Assembly: GCA_031386985.1 (NCBI GenBank)
Contig: JANNCV010000005.1
Coordinates: 1-64,000 of the forward strand
Source: JANJUB01 sp031386985
Lineage (GTDB): Bacteria > Armatimonadota > Fimbriimonadia > Fimbriimonadales > Fimbriimonadaceae
Reading direction: 5' to 3'
DNA length: 64,000 nt
Each line of letters begins with the position of its first letter. Within the stretch, counting starts at the first letter, position 1. The translations under genes and the position numbers were made by a program. Under the pieces are notes generated by a model. That model made no database searches and was not told the DNA's origin. It saw nothing but the letters and a program-made list of their open reading frames with translations. Below, piece after piece: positions 50,843 to 59,689 of the stretch.

Positions 50843-50880
50843 ATAAGTAGTTATCCTCCGAGTAGGAACTTATATCTTAG
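50843..50880 (-). promoter_or_regulatory. Conserved leader of GVYG copy 3
   Basis: Minus strand: TAAGATATAAGTTCC, then GGAGG as ribosome site, then ACTACTTAT before the ATG. It shares TAAGATAYAAGTTCC with copies 1 and 2, with a looser hairpin. Confidence 0.55.
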
Positions 50881-50921
50881 CCGAGAAACTCGCAAAATGC
50901 AAGTTTGGACAGCTCCGCGTC

Positions 50922-51093
50922 CTCGCGCCATACGACGCCCCTTGGCCGTGTGGCGCAGACTGGAATCACTGTGAGTAAACTCCCATCAGTCTAAGCTAGA
51001 GGATGAATTGGAAAATGAAAGCTGATTACGACAGCGCCACACGTGAGCCGCGTGCCGGGACAATCCGGTCGGCAGAAGGGCATATGGGGCGAG
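50922..51093. repeat. 172-bp MITE-like element, copy 2
   Basis: Direct-orientation copy of 49232-49403 with scattered substitutions. Left end identical for 13 bp; right end CATATGGGGCGAG. It lies in the 780-bp gap between GVYG copies 3 and 4, whose remaining parts are a frameshifted small gene and a second repeat. Confidence 0.85.
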
Positions 51094-51159
51094 GGGCCCG
51101 AAGGTGTTCAAATGCTGGAACGCGGGTAACTTGCCGGCATTGGGATTATGAGGATTCTT

Positions 51160-51405
51160 ATGAAATTATCAAAACTTACTGCTTGCTTGTGTTTCGTTTT
51201 CTTGCAAGGCATTGTGTTCGCGCAAGTTGGAAGCTCAATTTCGCTTCCCCGTGTAGACTCCGCACGGTGTGCGCGACAGGAAATTGATTCTCAATATCAG
51301 CGGTGCGAAGGAACTTCGATTGGAAGGAAACTTGTCGAGCCACATTTCGAATGTGCCACAAGGGTTCGGGGTAATTTCAAATTATCTCTGCGATTCGAAT
51401 CGTAA
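51160..51405 (+). pseudogene. N-terminal fragment of a secreted protein, frameshifted
   Basis: Start ATG 51160 has a good GAGGA five bases upstream. It gives a signal peptide 'LTACLCFVFLQGIVFAQ', then 'VGSSISLPRVDSAR'. After that the frame appears broken: the next frame over, from 51269, reads 'RDRKLILNISGAKELRLEGN' and 'LSSHISNVPQGFGVISN', which looks like the continuation. Both run into the 21-bp repeat. A small secreted gene that has decayed or been cut by repeat insertion. Confidence 0.45.
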
Positions 51406-51590
51406 CTCTTGTGATTCGCGAAATTGTTTGGACGATTCGACTCATAACCCGTGCGACGCCCGAAATTGTCTGTCCAATTCGCGAAACACTCAATCAGCAG
51501 GTGTAAACTCAAAGACCGACGATGAATTCAACAGCGCAACACACCCAGGGGGATTGTATGGCACGAAGTGCGCGCAGCTCGCTCAAACGA
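51392..51590 (+). repeat. Second copy of the 21-bp-array and end-motif repeat
   Basis: Five 21-bp units (51392-51496) match units 5-9 of the array at 47130-47339. The match then continues through CAGGTGTAAAC and CACACCCAGGGGGATTGTA to a GGCACGAAGTGCGCG end, about 195 bp in all, with 47235-47430. Same orientation. Confidence 0.9.
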
Positions 51591-51621
51591 AACAAGTGAA
51601 CACTTCAGCCAGCTAAGACCG

Positions 51622-53601
51622 CTATTTTGCCTTCGCCTTGCTACGCGATGCCTCCGGAGACGGCTTGGTCAGCTTCCTCGCCCGCTCTGGATCGTAGTTC
51701 ATTCCCCGCTCGGGGCCGAGGCCGTAGAGTTCAGGGTGCTGGTAGGTTCCTCTTTCTCGCCCTTCCTTGTCTATCTCAACCTTGGGTGGGCGGTTGCGCA
51801 CGTAGAGGTCGTTGCGGTCGGCTTCTACTCGCCATGAGACTTTGGTGTTGGGAGCGCTGGTTCTGATCTGGAACCCGATAGAGATGATCCCCGGCTGGAC
51901 AGAAACGCCCTCTTTGGGGATGGGTGGCAACTGGATCTCTTCGCTAACCATGGCCTGAACAAAGTCTTTGCCGCGGCTTACCACCGTCAACTGATACTTG
52001 AAGTTCGTATTGATCTCGGCGAAGTAATCGGGAAGCTCGACCCAGGCATATCCCTTGGCATCGGTTGTGATATTCCCGCTGTAAAAGTTCTGCGGCATGG
52101 GACTCTCGGCGGCATAGTGAAGCAGATACTTGTTTTCGGGGTCAAATGGATGGTCTATTCGGAACGGCTTCGTCCCGCTCGCTCCCATATTGCCAATGGA
52201 ATAAACGCCGAATCCTGCCGCGCTATCACTTTGCCCGATGGCACCGTAGTTCGCACCAGAAGTAGAGGTTGCCCGTCCAAAAAGCGCATATCCGGTTGCG
52301 CTAGCATTCCTTCCATCAATGCCCGCAAAGCCCGAGGTGGTCAGCCCCCAAATTGCCGTGTCGGAGGCGGAAACCACGGTTGCGCCCCGGCCCGTTCCAG
52401 TGTTTGTGATGGAGACGGCGTCGGGGCCGACACCCGTGAAGTGTCCTGCATATCCTTGCGAGCTATTGCTCAGGCCCTGGATGCCAAAGGAGACCCCCGA
52501 TGCGGATGAGGCGTAGCCGAAGACTCCGCGACCATCTGGGCTCAAACTCTCGAACCTGCCGCCATACGTGAGGCCGCTCGCGGTGTTGGCCAATGCCGAG
52601 ATACCCATAGATCCGCCAGTCGCGCTCACACCGACAGTCCCGCCTTGCGAGAGCACGCCAGGACCCCCTGCGCTACTGGCAAAGACTCCATACGCATTGC
52701 CGATTGCGCGTACACCAGTTCCCCCCAAGCCATCGAACCAACCGCCGTAGGTGACAGCGGAGCCGGGTCCGCCCTGGCCGAAGATTCCTACCCCGAGCAC
52801 ACTGTCGGTCCGCCCATAAACGCCATAATTTAGGCCGAAGGTAGCGGGCGCATGGCCGTAGACACCGCGCCCGGTCTGGCTATTGGTCATGCCGTGCACC
52901 CCGTAGTTGAGGCCGCTGGTCGCGCTCGCGAGGGCGAAAACGCCAATCCCACTTGGACTCTTGGACTCGCCGGACACCCCAACATTTGTCGCGGCGGTGC
53001 TGTGGGCAATACCCTGTACGGCGGTCGCGAAGAAGGCGCCATTGCTGGTGCTGGCCTGAATTGTCCAAACCTCACTTCCCGTAAGTACAAGTGGTCCGTC
53101 ACCCGAAATGACCCCCGTTGCGTGCATATTGCCTTCAGAAAAGACGCCAAATCCACTTGGGCTCACGGCTTTGCCATAAACTCCATAGGTCGTACCGGTC
53201 GCGCTCGTGGCTTGCCCATAGAGTCCTCGCCCCTGGTTACTCAAGCTGCTGAAGAAGCCACCGTAAGTGGTTCCGGATGAGTTTTGGGCGATTCCGGCTA
53301 CACCGCGCCCAGCGTTGCTGAAGTTTTGGAACAGACCACCATAGGTCGCGCCTGTAGTCGAGGAAGCATTGCCAAGCAAAGCCCGCCCTTCATTGCTGGC
53401 GGCCCGGAAGTCTCCGCCAAAGGTTTGACCGGTTGGAGTAGTGCTATACCCCACCATCGAGCCCGCCTTAGCCGTGCCGGTGATATTAAGGTGCCCAGTC
53501 TGTGGGGTCCCGGGAGTTGTAGCTTGTAAGTTGACTGAGCCTTGGAAGGCAACGGTGCCGCCAACTACGGCGGTGACAACCAATAGTGCATGTTTTTTCA
53601 T
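51622..53601 (-). CDS. Secreted GVYG-repeat protein, copy 4
   Basis: 659 residues from ATG 53601 ('KKHALLVVTAVVGGTVAFQG' signal). Repeats from ~30 to ~460, e.g. 'GVYGMTNSQTGRG'-type units, and the conserved C-terminal domain from residue ~480 ('RIDHPFDPENKYLLHYAAES', 'NITTDAKGYAWVELPDYFAE'). A ~25-residue insertion ('QLPPIPKEGVSVQPGI') interrupts the C-terminal domain, and the tail is 'SPEASRSKAKAK'. Its upstream region lacks the hairpin leader of the other copies, so it may be expressed differently. The gap 53602-53960 has one degenerate end-motif repeat (about 53775-53815) and nothing else recognisable. Confidence 0.8.
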   Translation of the reverse strand: MKKHALLVVTAVVGGTVAFQGSVNLQATTPGTPQTGHLNITGTAKAGSMVGYSTTPTGQTFGGDFRAASNEGRALLGNASSTTGATYGGLFQNFSNAGRGVAGIAQNSSGTTYGGFFSSLSNQGRGLYGQATSATGTTYGVYGKAVSPSGFGVFSEGNMHATGVISGDGPLVLTGSEVWTIQASTSNGAFFATAVQGIAHSTAATNVGVSGESKSPSGIGVFALASATSGLNYGVHGMTNSQTGRGVYGHAPATFGLNYGVYGRTDSVLGVGIFGQGGPGSAVTYGGWFDGLGGTGVRAIGNAYGVFASSAGGPGVLSQGGTVGVSATGGSMGISALANTASGLTYGGRFESLSPDGRGVFGYASSASGVSFGIQGLSNSSQGYAGHFTGVGPDAVSITNTGTGRGATVVSASDTAIWGLTTSGFAGIDGRNASATGYALFGRATSTSGANYGAIGQSDSAAGFGVYSIGNMGASGTKPFRIDHPFDPENKYLLHYAAESPMPQNFYSGNITTDAKGYAWVELPDYFAEINTNFKYQLTVVSRGKDFVQAMVSEEIQLPPIPKEGVSVQPGIISIGFQIRTSAPNTKVSWRVEADRNDLYVRNRPPKVEIDKEGRERGTYQHPELYGLGPERGMNYDPERARKLTKPSPEASRSKAKAK

Positions 53602-53960
53602 GGTTGTTTCCATTGTAGCCCGAACCCCAAGCACGGGCGAAGGTCGCTTACTTCTTGCCTTTGCCGCGATTTACCGGTTGGACAATGCTCCGGCTTCTGT
53701 GTCAGCCGATTCTGTTGTATCCGCGAAGCTGATCATGGGGCAATGATTTCTCGCGACTCAAGCCGAACAGTTCGAGATGCGGGGCATCATGAGGCACGAG
53801 GGCGTGTAGCTCCCCCAAAGTTTGGAGCTATCAAAGGTTGGCTCAGAAGCCTTGAAGGCAGTATTGGACGCGATTCATAACCCAGAACGACGGATCTATT
53901 AGAAGTCAGTCCGAATGATTTCGCAGGAAAACCGCATGTCGGGCCATACTCCTGTTGCAA

Positions 53961-54458
53961 ATGCTCATCATTTTTGCAGGCCTGCCAGGAGCCGGGAAAA
54001 CTTCCATCGCTCGCGAACTCTCCCGTGAATTGAGAGCAGTGTTTTTGCGTGTCGATACCGTTGAACAGGCGATGCGCCAATACGGATTCACAAACAGCCA
54101 GATAGGCGGAACGGGCTATGAGGTGGCACTTAGATGTGCTGCCGAGAATCTACGCCTAGGACAAACCGTTGTGATTGACTCGGTGAACCCTTGGCAACTC
54201 ACTCGCGACGGGTACCGTGAGGTGGCTTCAGATGCTGGGACGAACTATCTGGACGTTGAAGTGATTTGCTCAGAAAGAGAGGTGCACCGGAGACGCGTCC
54301 AACTCCGTGAAGTGGACATTCCGGGCCTGCAGCCGCCAACGTGGGAGCAGGTCCTGAATAGGGACTACCATGCTTGGGACATCGAGCCCCTGCGCATCGA
54401 CACCGCCAACGTCACCATCGAGGAAGCCGTTCGCCTGATTATCAGGGCAATGGGCTAG
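53961..54458 (+). CDS. P-loop kinase-like ATPase (AAA_33 type)
   Basis: 165 residues from ATG 53961 (frame open from TTG 53955). Walker A 'IIFAGLPGAGKTSIARELSR' at the N-terminus, a central 'NLRLGQTVVIDSVNPWQLTR' (Asp of Walker B region), then 'LDVEVICSEREVHRRRVQLR'. The shape is that of small-molecule or nucleoside kinases of the AAA_33/zeta-toxin-like group. Substrate unknown. It stands alone between the repeat island and a terminator. Confidence 0.8.
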   Translation: MLIIFAGLPGAGKTSIARELSRELRAVFLRVDTVEQAMRQYGFTNSQIGGTGYEVALRCAAENLRLGQTVVIDSVNPWQLTRDGYREVASDAGTNYLDVEVICSEREVHRRRVQLREVDIPGLQPPTWEQVLNRDYHAWDIEPLRIDTANVTIEEAVRLIIRAMG

Positions 54459-54533
54459 CACTCTTGTTTAAGCGGGCGACCGCCATGCTCGAAGCGACGT
54501 CAAAATGGACGACTTTTTAAGGGCTAGGAGCCA

Positions 54534-54576
54534 AAAATGCCCCACCTCAAGATCAAAAGGGGTGGGGCATTTTGTT
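54534..54576 (+). terminator. Rho-independent terminator
   Basis: Stem AAATGCCCCACC / GGTGGGGCATTTT around a 12-base loop, then a T-rich tract. Located 75 bp after the kinase-like gene. Confidence 0.9.
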
Positions 54577-54656
54577 TTTTATCCCGCACTATCCCCCCAA
54601 TCCCTTAGAGGGGCGAGATCGCGCTTTGGGGCTTTCCTAGGGGTAAGTCATTTTTC

Positions 54657-55268
54657 TTAACGGGACACTCCTCCCCCCACAAAGTGGGACTCAAGCGGAT
54701 GGGTAGAAATCGTGCCGTGGTACTTGGCGAGGATGTCGCAAATCTCATCGCAATCCACCTTTTCATTGGTAGGAGAAACGGTGACGAGGGCGCCGCCGGC
54801 TCGAAGGACGGCATCATAAGTTTCGGTATGCGAGGGGGAAACGCCTTGATCCTTCAAGTACCCCGTGACTCCACCGGCAACGGCTCCGGCGGCGGTCGCT
54901 CCCGCTACTCCGCCGAGGGCCAGGGCAAGCGCGCCTCCGCCGATGACCAAGCCAACTCCGGGGATAAGAACGGCGGCAAGGGCGGCAAGGGTGCCGGCGG
55001 CCAGCCCGATTCCAGCTCCTTTCGCTGCTCCAATTTCGGCATCGGCCATGGTGGTTGTGGTGATTCCCGACTTTGCCATCGCTTCGGATCGGTCCTCGTC
55101 CGGCACTTCGTCGTTATCCACCTTATGATTGGGATGGTAGCTTGGATAGGTGTATCCCTCGGGGAATATGATGCTCAGATGCTCGGCGCGAATGCCATGA
55201 TCGAGCAAGGCTCCGACGGCTTGCTCGGCGTTCTTAGGGTCGGCGAATGTTGCGTATGTGTTTTTCAT
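54657..55268 (-). CDS. YflT-like stress protein with a glycine-zipper membrane region
   Basis: 203 residues. The N-terminus 'NTYATFADPKNAEQAVGALL' with 'HGIRAEHLSIIF' fits the general-stress-protein 17M (YflT) fold. The middle ('GLAAGTLAALAAVLIPGVGL', 'GGGALALALGGVAGATAAGA') is a Gly/Ala-rich membrane-associating region. Ribosome site AAGGAA. It lies 21 bp downstream of the DUF892 gene in the same orientation; such pairs are commonly stress-induced. Confidence 0.78.
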   Translation of the reverse strand: MKNTYATFADPKNAEQAVGALLDHGIRAEHLSIIFPEGYTYPSYHPNHKVDNDEVPDEDRSEAMAKSGITTTTMADAEIGAAKGAGIGLAAGTLAALAAVLIPGVGLVIGGGALALALGGVAGATAAGAVAGGVTGYLKDQGVSPSHTETYDAVLRAGGALVTVSPTNEKVDCDEICDILAKYHGTISTHPLESHFVGGGVSR

Positions 55269-55289
55269 TGTTTTGTTCCTTTTTGGTGG

Positions 55290-55802
55290 TTAGCGGCTTG
55301 CGCCGACGGGGGTCATGTTGGCGGCCGGGTTTACTTTTGTGGCCGCCAGTTTGCTTAGGTTCTCGTTTGCGTTCGATTCTTCTCCAAGAGATTGGGTCAA
55401 AAGCGAAGCCTGATCGCCATAGCCTAGAGTCTTTGCGAATGCGCGCGTCGTTTCGTATGCGGCCATCTCATAGTGCTCAACTCGCCGACAGACTCCGATA
55501 AGGGCGGCGTCTCGCACCGCACCTTTTTCGATGTCGCCAATGGCATATGTGCCTTCCTTGATCAAGCCTTTCATCGCTTCGCAGGTTTTGGCTTGGGCCA
55601 GTTCCCCGGCGAGTTCGAAAACTTCCTTAAGTCGCTCAATATGACCTTCAGTCTCTTTGAGGTGGGATGTTAAGGTCGCGGCGAGTTCTTTCGATTCGAC
55701 GGCCGCGATGATGTTTGGGAGTGCCCGGACGAGCTGGGCTTCGGCACTGAGTAGATCCTCTAACTCGTTAACGTATAGGTTTCTCAAGGTGGTTTGTTTC
55801 AT
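55290..55802 (-). CDS. DUF892 (YciE/YciF-like) ferritin-like protein
   Basis: 170 residues. 'TLRNLYVNELEDLLSAEAQL' at the N-terminus and four long helices with His/Glu-rich spacing ('LKETEGHIERLKEVFELAGE', 'ICRRVEHYEMAAYETTRAF'-type) fit the YciE/YciF ferritin-like family, linked to osmotic and oxidative stress. First gene of the stress pair. The 311-bp gap up to leuS holds no gene, tRNA or terminator that I can see; I found no T-box. Confidence 0.85.
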   Translation of the reverse strand: MKQTTLRNLYVNELEDLLSAEAQLVRALPNIIAAVESKELAATLTSHLKETEGHIERLKEVFELAGELAQAKTCEAMKGLIKEGTYAIGDIEKGAVRDAALIGVCRRVEHYEMAAYETTRAFAKTLGYGDQASLLTQSLGEESNANENLSKLAATKVNPAANMTPVGASR

Positions 55803-56113
55803 TTTTTCTTATCCCTGAACTACGGCCCCTGCCAAGTTCTTATCTGCATGAGAACCATGCGAGACGGCTAGGTTTTACCGCACCGAAATTGGCCTTGCCA
55901 AGTCTCATTAATGGTGTCCATGAATGGGTGTACGCGGTCTTCTTGCCAATAAACTCTTCGGAAAATGGAGCGACTTCGTGGCACTCTCAATAGCACGAAT
56001 CGGGGGTCTCGGGCCAACTGAATTGCTCAGCTTCCGAGCCGACATTCATGACACGCGATTGTTTGAGGAATGACTTTTGAAAGGGGCTGAGCCGCTCTAA
56101 AGTAAAATAGCTT

Positions 56114-58942
56114 ATGCCTGAGCGTTATGAGCCTGCCTCCTTTGAAGCCAAATGGCGCCAGCGGTGGCTTGAGGCGGACTTGTTTCGGACTCGGGAAGAG
56201 CCGGGGCGGCCTAAGTTTTACTATCTTGACTTCTTCCCGTACCCCTCCGGCGCGGGGCTGAGCGTGGGGCATTGCCGCAACTATGTGCCCGGCGATGTGA
56301 TGGCGCGCTTTAAGTTCATGCAGGGGTACAACGTGCTGCACCCGATGGGGTTCGATGCGTTTGGGTTGCCCGCCGAGAACGAGGCGATCAAGCGCAAGCG
56401 GCACCCCTCCGAAATGATTGACCAATACGGGGCTAACTATAAGCGCCAAATGGACTTGGTCGCGATTAGCTACGACTGGTCGCGCTCCTTCAAATCATCG
56501 GACCCGACCTACTACAAGTGGACCCAGTGGATTTTCAAGAAGCTCTATGAGAAGGGCTTGGCGTACCGCTCGAACGCCGAAGTGAACTGGTGCCCGCGCG
56601 ATAAGACGGCGCTGGCGAACGAGGAAGTGGTGGGTGGACTTTGCGAGCGATGCGGCACGCCGGTAGAGAAACGCGCGATTCCGCAATGGTTCTTCCGGAT
56701 CACGGATTACGCCCAGCGGCTGATTGATGACCTCGATACGGTGGATTGGCCGGAAGGGATCAAGGCGCTCCAACGCAACTGGATCGGACGAAGCGAGGGC
56801 GCGGAGTTCACGATGAATATCTCGTTTTCGTCGGGCTCGGGCTCGGTTTCGGATGAGCTTGCGGCACTGAAAGAAGAGGTATCAGCCGAAGGGGTGACAG
56901 CTTTGGCTTCCGATGTTGAAAGGCTGCAACGGATCGAAGGGAAGTTGGCTTCCAGCATCGCCGCGATCGATTCGTACTTGGTCCCCGCAGCGGCGAACTT
57001 GGAAGTCAAACCAAAAGGCTTGAGCTTTAAAGTCTTCACCACCAGACTCGACACGATTTTCGGGATGACGTTCTGCGTCCTCGCTCCCGAGCATCCGGTA
57101 GTGGAGCAAATCTGTCGCCAGGCTCCTCCCGAATGCGCTCAACCCGTGCGGGACTACCAAATGCTCGCCAAAACCCGAACGGACATGGAGCGGATGGCAG
57201 AAACGAAGGATAAGACCGGGGTCTTCACCGGGGCTTACGCGATTAACCCGTTCAACGGCAAGCGCGTACCGATCTGGATCGCCGATTACGTTCTGGCGAG
57301 CTATGGAACTGGCGCGATCATGGCGGTTCCAGGGCACGACCAGCGGGACTTTGACTTCGCCGTGAAATATGGGCTGGAGGTTGTTCCGGTCATCAACCCC
57401 ACGGCGGAATACCTTGGCGAGTTTCCCCTTGAGCATTATTTAGCGAACCCCAAGGCGTTCAATCCGCCATTCGAATCGAAAGATTCGGTGATGATCAACT
57501 CCGGCTCGTTTGATGGCCTTTCCTATCCTGAAGGAACCCAGCAACTTGCCGAGCGGCTCGAAGCGGAGGGAATCGGCGAGCGCAAGATTCAATACAAGCT
57601 GCGCGATTGGCTCATTTCGCGTCAGCGCTATTGGGGCTGCCCGATTCCGGTGATTCACAGCAAGGACGGCGAAATGCAACTGGTACCCGATGACTGCTTG
57701 CCCGTTTACCTACCCAATGTCGAATCGTACGAGCCGTCGGATGACGGAAGTTCACCCCTCAGCAAGATCAGCGACTTCGTAAACGTGACCGATCTTGACG
57801 GCAAACTCGGGCGACGCGAGACTGATACCATGGGCGGCTTCGCTTGTTCGTCGTGGTATTTCCTGCGCTTTTGCGATCCGCACAACGAAGACGAGCCCTG
57901 GAACATGGAGCGGATAAAATATTGGATGCCCGTGGATTGCTATGTTGGCGGGGCCGAGCACGCCGTGATGCACTTGCTTTATGCGCGCTTTTGGACCAAG
58001 GTGCTTTACGATCTGGGCTTAGTCCCGATGATCGAGCCGTTCCAGCGCCTGATGAATCAGGGTCAAGTGTTGGGCCACACGCCGTATCGCCATCCCCACG
58101 AGGGGGAAGTTCTGAACCCTGGCGAAGAAGGCGTCTTGCTGTCCCAAGAAGAAGCCGCGCAACTGCCCGATAGCGAAAAGTACTATCGCTGGGTTCGAAT
58201 GAGCAAGTCCAAGGGCAACGTTGTAACGCCGGAGGAAGCCGTCGAAGTCTACGGGGCCGATGCCCTTCGGGTTTTTGAACTGTTCATCGCACCGTTCGAG
58301 GGCGATGTTCAATGGAGCAACGAGGGCATGAACGGCACGGTTAGGTTCCTCAGCCGAATTTTCAAGCTGGTTTCTGACTTTAAGGACACTTATGATCCCG
58401 ATTGGAAAAACCACATCGGCCTGATGGAGATTACGGAAGCGAGTAAGGGAATAAGAAGAGCCACTCATCGGGGCATCCAGAAGGCGGGAGAGGACATCGA
58501 GCGGTTTTCGTTTAACACTTATGTTAGTGCGACCATGATTTGGGTGAACGAGCTGTACGATTTTGCGAAGGGGCGCGCCAATTGGGGACGAGGCGAGCAA
58601 CTAGCAATTTCGGAGGCGATAGAGAGCTTAATCTTGGTCATTGCCCCCGCCGCGCCGCACTCCGCCGATGAAATGTGGGAGTTCTTAGGCAAAGCGGGCT
58701 TTACCTATCACGAAAGCTGGCCCAAGTTTGATCCTTCACTCTGCGTTGCGGAGACGTTGACGATCGCGATCCAGGTGAACGGGAAGCTACGTGATACGAT
58801 TGAAGTCGCATCGGGGATTTCAAATGAAGAACTTGAGAGAGTTGCCCAGGAGAGCGAGAAAGTCAAATCGCATACTGAAGGCAAAACGGTTCGGAAGGTG
58901 ATTGTTATCCCCGGTAAACTCGTCAACATAGTGGCGAGTTAA
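56114..58942 (+). CDS. leuS: Leucyl-tRNA synthetase
   Basis: 942 residues. Charges tRNA-Leu with leucine. Class I HIGH motif 'PYPSGAGLSVGHCRNYVPGD' (HVGH changed to SVGH) and KMSKS as 'RMSKSKGNVVTPEEAV'. Zinc-type 'NWCPRDKTALANEEVVGGLC' and a CP1 editing domain with 'VFTTRLDTIFGMTFCVLAPE', where the usual Pro of TTRPDT is Leu. An extra ~60-residue segment ('DELAALKEEVSAEGVTALAS' region) is inserted at the start of the editing domain. The C-terminal tRNA-binding domain is complete. Confidence 0.96.
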   Translation: MPERYEPASFEAKWRQRWLEADLFRTREEPGRPKFYYLDFFPYPSGAGLSVGHCRNYVPGDVMARFKFMQGYNVLHPMGFDAFGLPAENEAIKRKRHPSEMIDQYGANYKRQMDLVAISYDWSRSFKSSDPTYYKWTQWIFKKLYEKGLAYRSNAEVNWCPRDKTALANEEVVGGLCERCGTPVEKRAIPQWFFRITDYAQRLIDDLDTVDWPEGIKALQRNWIGRSEGAEFTMNISFSSGSGSVSDELAALKEEVSAEGVTALASDVERLQRIEGKLASSIAAIDSYLVPAAANLEVKPKGLSFKVFTTRLDTIFGMTFCVLAPEHPVVEQICRQAPPECAQPVRDYQMLAKTRTDMERMAETKDKTGVFTGAYAINPFNGKRVPIWIADYVLASYGTGAIMAVPGHDQRDFDFAVKYGLEVVPVINPTAEYLGEFPLEHYLANPKAFNPPFESKDSVMINSGSFDGLSYPEGTQQLAERLEAEGIGERKIQYKLRDWLISRQRYWGCPIPVIHSKDGEMQLVPDDCLPVYLPNVESYEPSDDGSSPLSKISDFVNVTDLDGKLGRRETDTMGGFACSSWYFLRFCDPHNEDEPWNMERIKYWMPVDCYVGGAEHAVMHLLYARFWTKVLYDLGLVPMIEPFQRLMNQGQVLGHTPYRHPHEGEVLNPGEEGVLLSQEEAAQLPDSEKYYRWVRMSKSKGNVVTPEEAVEVYGADALRVFELFIAPFEGDVQWSNEGMNGTVRFLSRIFKLVSDFKDTYDPDWKNHIGLMEITEASKGIRRATHRGIQKAGEDIERFSFNTYVSATMIWVNELYDFAKGRANWGRGEQLAISEAIESLILVIAPAAPHSADEMWEFLGKAGFTYHESWPKFDPSLCVAETLTIAIQVNGKLRDTIEVASGISNEELERVAQESEKVKSHTEGKTVRKVIVIPGKLVNIVAS

Positions 58943-58944
58943 CG

Positions 58945-59652
58945 ATGGCAACTCCTGAGCAGCCGGCGCAGAAAAACGCACCAATCATTAGGTCATTACT
59001 TTTGACTATGGTCGTCGCGTCGTTGGCGGTGTATGGCGGCTTGCGGAGTTGCCAACAGGATGATCCGAACGCGATCTCCGAGATTCCAACAATCAGAAGC
59101 TCCGCCGAGTACAACCAGATTCTCGACCGAGTTGAAAGACTCACCGCGGCGGGTCTAGAGCGAAGCAGTCGTGAAGAGTCGCTATCGAAGGCGGACAGAT
59201 TAGCAATGCAACAAGCGGAGCCGTTGATCAAGGGGCTCATCGCCTATGATTACCAGCGATTTACACACTATTTGATGCTTGCGAAGCTTTATTTTGCGAA
59301 CGAGAAATATCTGGAAGCCTTATGGGCTTGTAATCAACTGTTTGAAAGGGCTCCAGCCCACGGGACGCCAGAGGTGATTGCGGCGGTGGCCGAGACTCGT
59401 TACGTAGCTTCTCGGAGCTATTATTTCGAAAGGCAATATCTAGAGGCCGCTGCCGAAGGCAAGGAGGCGGTTAAGAGGATGCCGCAAAGCGCGGAGTATA
59501 TGTGGGCCGAAGCGGCGGCACGAGTTCAACTCGAGCAGATTGAGGAAGCCAAACTTCTGTTAGGAACCGCTTTGTTTTTAGAGCCCAACCATGTGAAATC
59601 GCGCTCATTGCTTGACTTTCTGGAAAAACCGTCCAAAGTCAAAAACCCTTAA
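58945..59652 (+). CDS. Membrane-anchored TPR-like protein
   Basis: 235 residues, 2 bp after leuS. One N-terminal membrane segment ('SLLLTMVVASLAVYGGLRSC'), then tetratricopeptide-like helices: 'YLMLAKLYFANEKYLEALWA', 'SRSYYFERQYLEAAAEGKEA', 'AEAAARVQLEQIEEAKLLLG'. Probably a periplasmic scaffold. The next gene begins 37 bp later. Confidence 0.78.
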   Translation: MATPEQPAQKNAPIIRSLLLTMVVASLAVYGGLRSCQQDDPNAISEIPTIRSSAEYNQILDRVERLTAAGLERSSREESLSKADRLAMQQAEPLIKGLIAYDYQRFTHYLMLAKLYFANEKYLEALWACNQLFERAPAHGTPEVIAAVAETRYVASRSYYFERQYLEAAAEGKEAVKRMPQSAEYMWAEAAARVQLEQIEEAKLLLGTALFLEPNHVKSRSLLDFLEKPSKVKNP

Positions 59653-59689
59653 GACGGTATTATGTTGGGCCAGGGCCCCGAATCGGGAG

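Noticed and set aside
47366..53815. Integron attC cassette array
   Set aside because: Repeats occur between the genes of the island, but I see no RYYYAAC/GTTRRRY ends, no integrase and genes far longer than usual cassettes. A MITE-type family fits better.
55803..56113. T-box or other riboswitch before leuS
   Set aside because: No T-box core, specifier loop or terminator hairpin could be traced in this 311-bp gap.
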